Assembly (NCBI GenBank): GCA_016200765.1
Contig: JACQEC010000192.1
Location: forward strand, 1-5,177
Direction of reading: 5' to 3'
Source of the DNA: Chloroflexota bacterium
GTDB taxonomy: Bacteria > Chloroflexota > Anaerolineae > JACRMK01
Length of the DNA: 5,177 nucleotides
Made by a program: the position numbers and the translations under genes. This document shows, piece after piece, positions 5,068-5,177 of this stretch. Position 1 is the stretch's first letter; the number at the start of each line of letters is the position of its first letter. The notes under the pieces were generated by a model. That model was not told where the DNA came from, ran no database searches, and worked only from the letters and a program-made list of their open reading frames with translations.

Positions 5068-5177
5068 TCAAGCAGATTTCTGCGCGTGATCGGCGGCGGC
5101 GAGCGCCGCGCCGATGATGCCCGCCTCATTCAGAAAGTGAGCGACCACCACCGGCGCGCGCGTCTTCAGGCGCGGCA
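5068..5177 (-). CDS. ROK-family sugar kinase (glucokinase-like), C-terminal fragment
   Basis: Only the last 35 codons are in the window, ending with TGA at 5070-5068. I translated them by hand: the stretch VVVAHFLNEAGIIGAALAAA resembles the C-terminal end of ROK kinases and bacterial glucokinases, where N-[DE]-AGIIGAA is typical and precedes the final helix. Such enzymes phosphorylate glucose or N-acetylhexosamines in the cytoplasm; some ROK proteins are repressors instead. The ATP site and the zinc motif lie outside the window, so neither substrate nor kinase function can be confirmed. Its closeness to the RidA gene suggests shared transcription. Confidence 0.7.
   Translation of the reverse strand, partial: PRLKTRAPVVVAHFLNEAGIIGAALAAADHAQKSA

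Overview
The window looks like a GC-rich chromosome segment from a Chloroflexota (Chloroflexi) bacterium. This is inferred from three traits: a long Thr-Pro-Ala linker and a C-terminal YLPLVER tail on a secreted protein, both of which I associate with that phylum; intergenic palindromes built on motifs such as CCCCTCACCCCCTCTCCC, CGGCTGAAGCC and GTCATTGCGAG...GAAGCCATCTCCCC; and the gene types present. The genus cannot be named from the sequence.

Every gene found lies on the minus strand, so the window is read from right to left. At the right edge is the C-terminus of a probable ROK-family sugar kinase (5068-5177). After 25 bases comes a complete RidA/YjgF-family protein (4659-5042), which lacks the arginine needed for imine deamination in canonical RidA. 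A family 2 glycosyltransferase (3635-4669) overlaps the end of the RidA gene by 11 bases. Its last 19 residues are encoded by an inverted repeat that supplies the stop codon. This three-gene run is packed like an operon.

After a 95-base gap comes a large secreted sulfatase (999-3539). It has a signal peptide, a catalytic domain with the formylglycine motif CCPSR, a putative Ig-like domain, a Thr-Pro repeat linker, a PKD domain and the YLPLVER tail. Its catalytic domain resembles glucosamine-6-sulfatase/Sulf-type enzymes, which suggests removal of sulfate from extracellular sulfated glycans.

From 265 to 998 I see no intact gene. This stretch holds two palindromic mobile-type elements (608-796 and 881-975). 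Between them is a short remnant of a second glycosyltransferase gene, about 90% identical over 48 bases to the 3' part of the intact one. A smaller hairpin (433-467) and a 23-base palindrome beside the ribosome binding site of the next gene are also present. At the left edge (1-264) begins a Tat-exported 4Fe-4S ferredoxin-like subunit of the NrfC/PsrB/DmsB type, probably part of an exported redox-enzyme operon that continues outside the window.

I found no RNA gene, CRISPR array, transposase or clearly new multi-gene system. The most notable points are the repeat-driven remodelling of the glycosyltransferase gene and its broken relative, and the non-canonical active sites of the RidA protein and the sulfatase.
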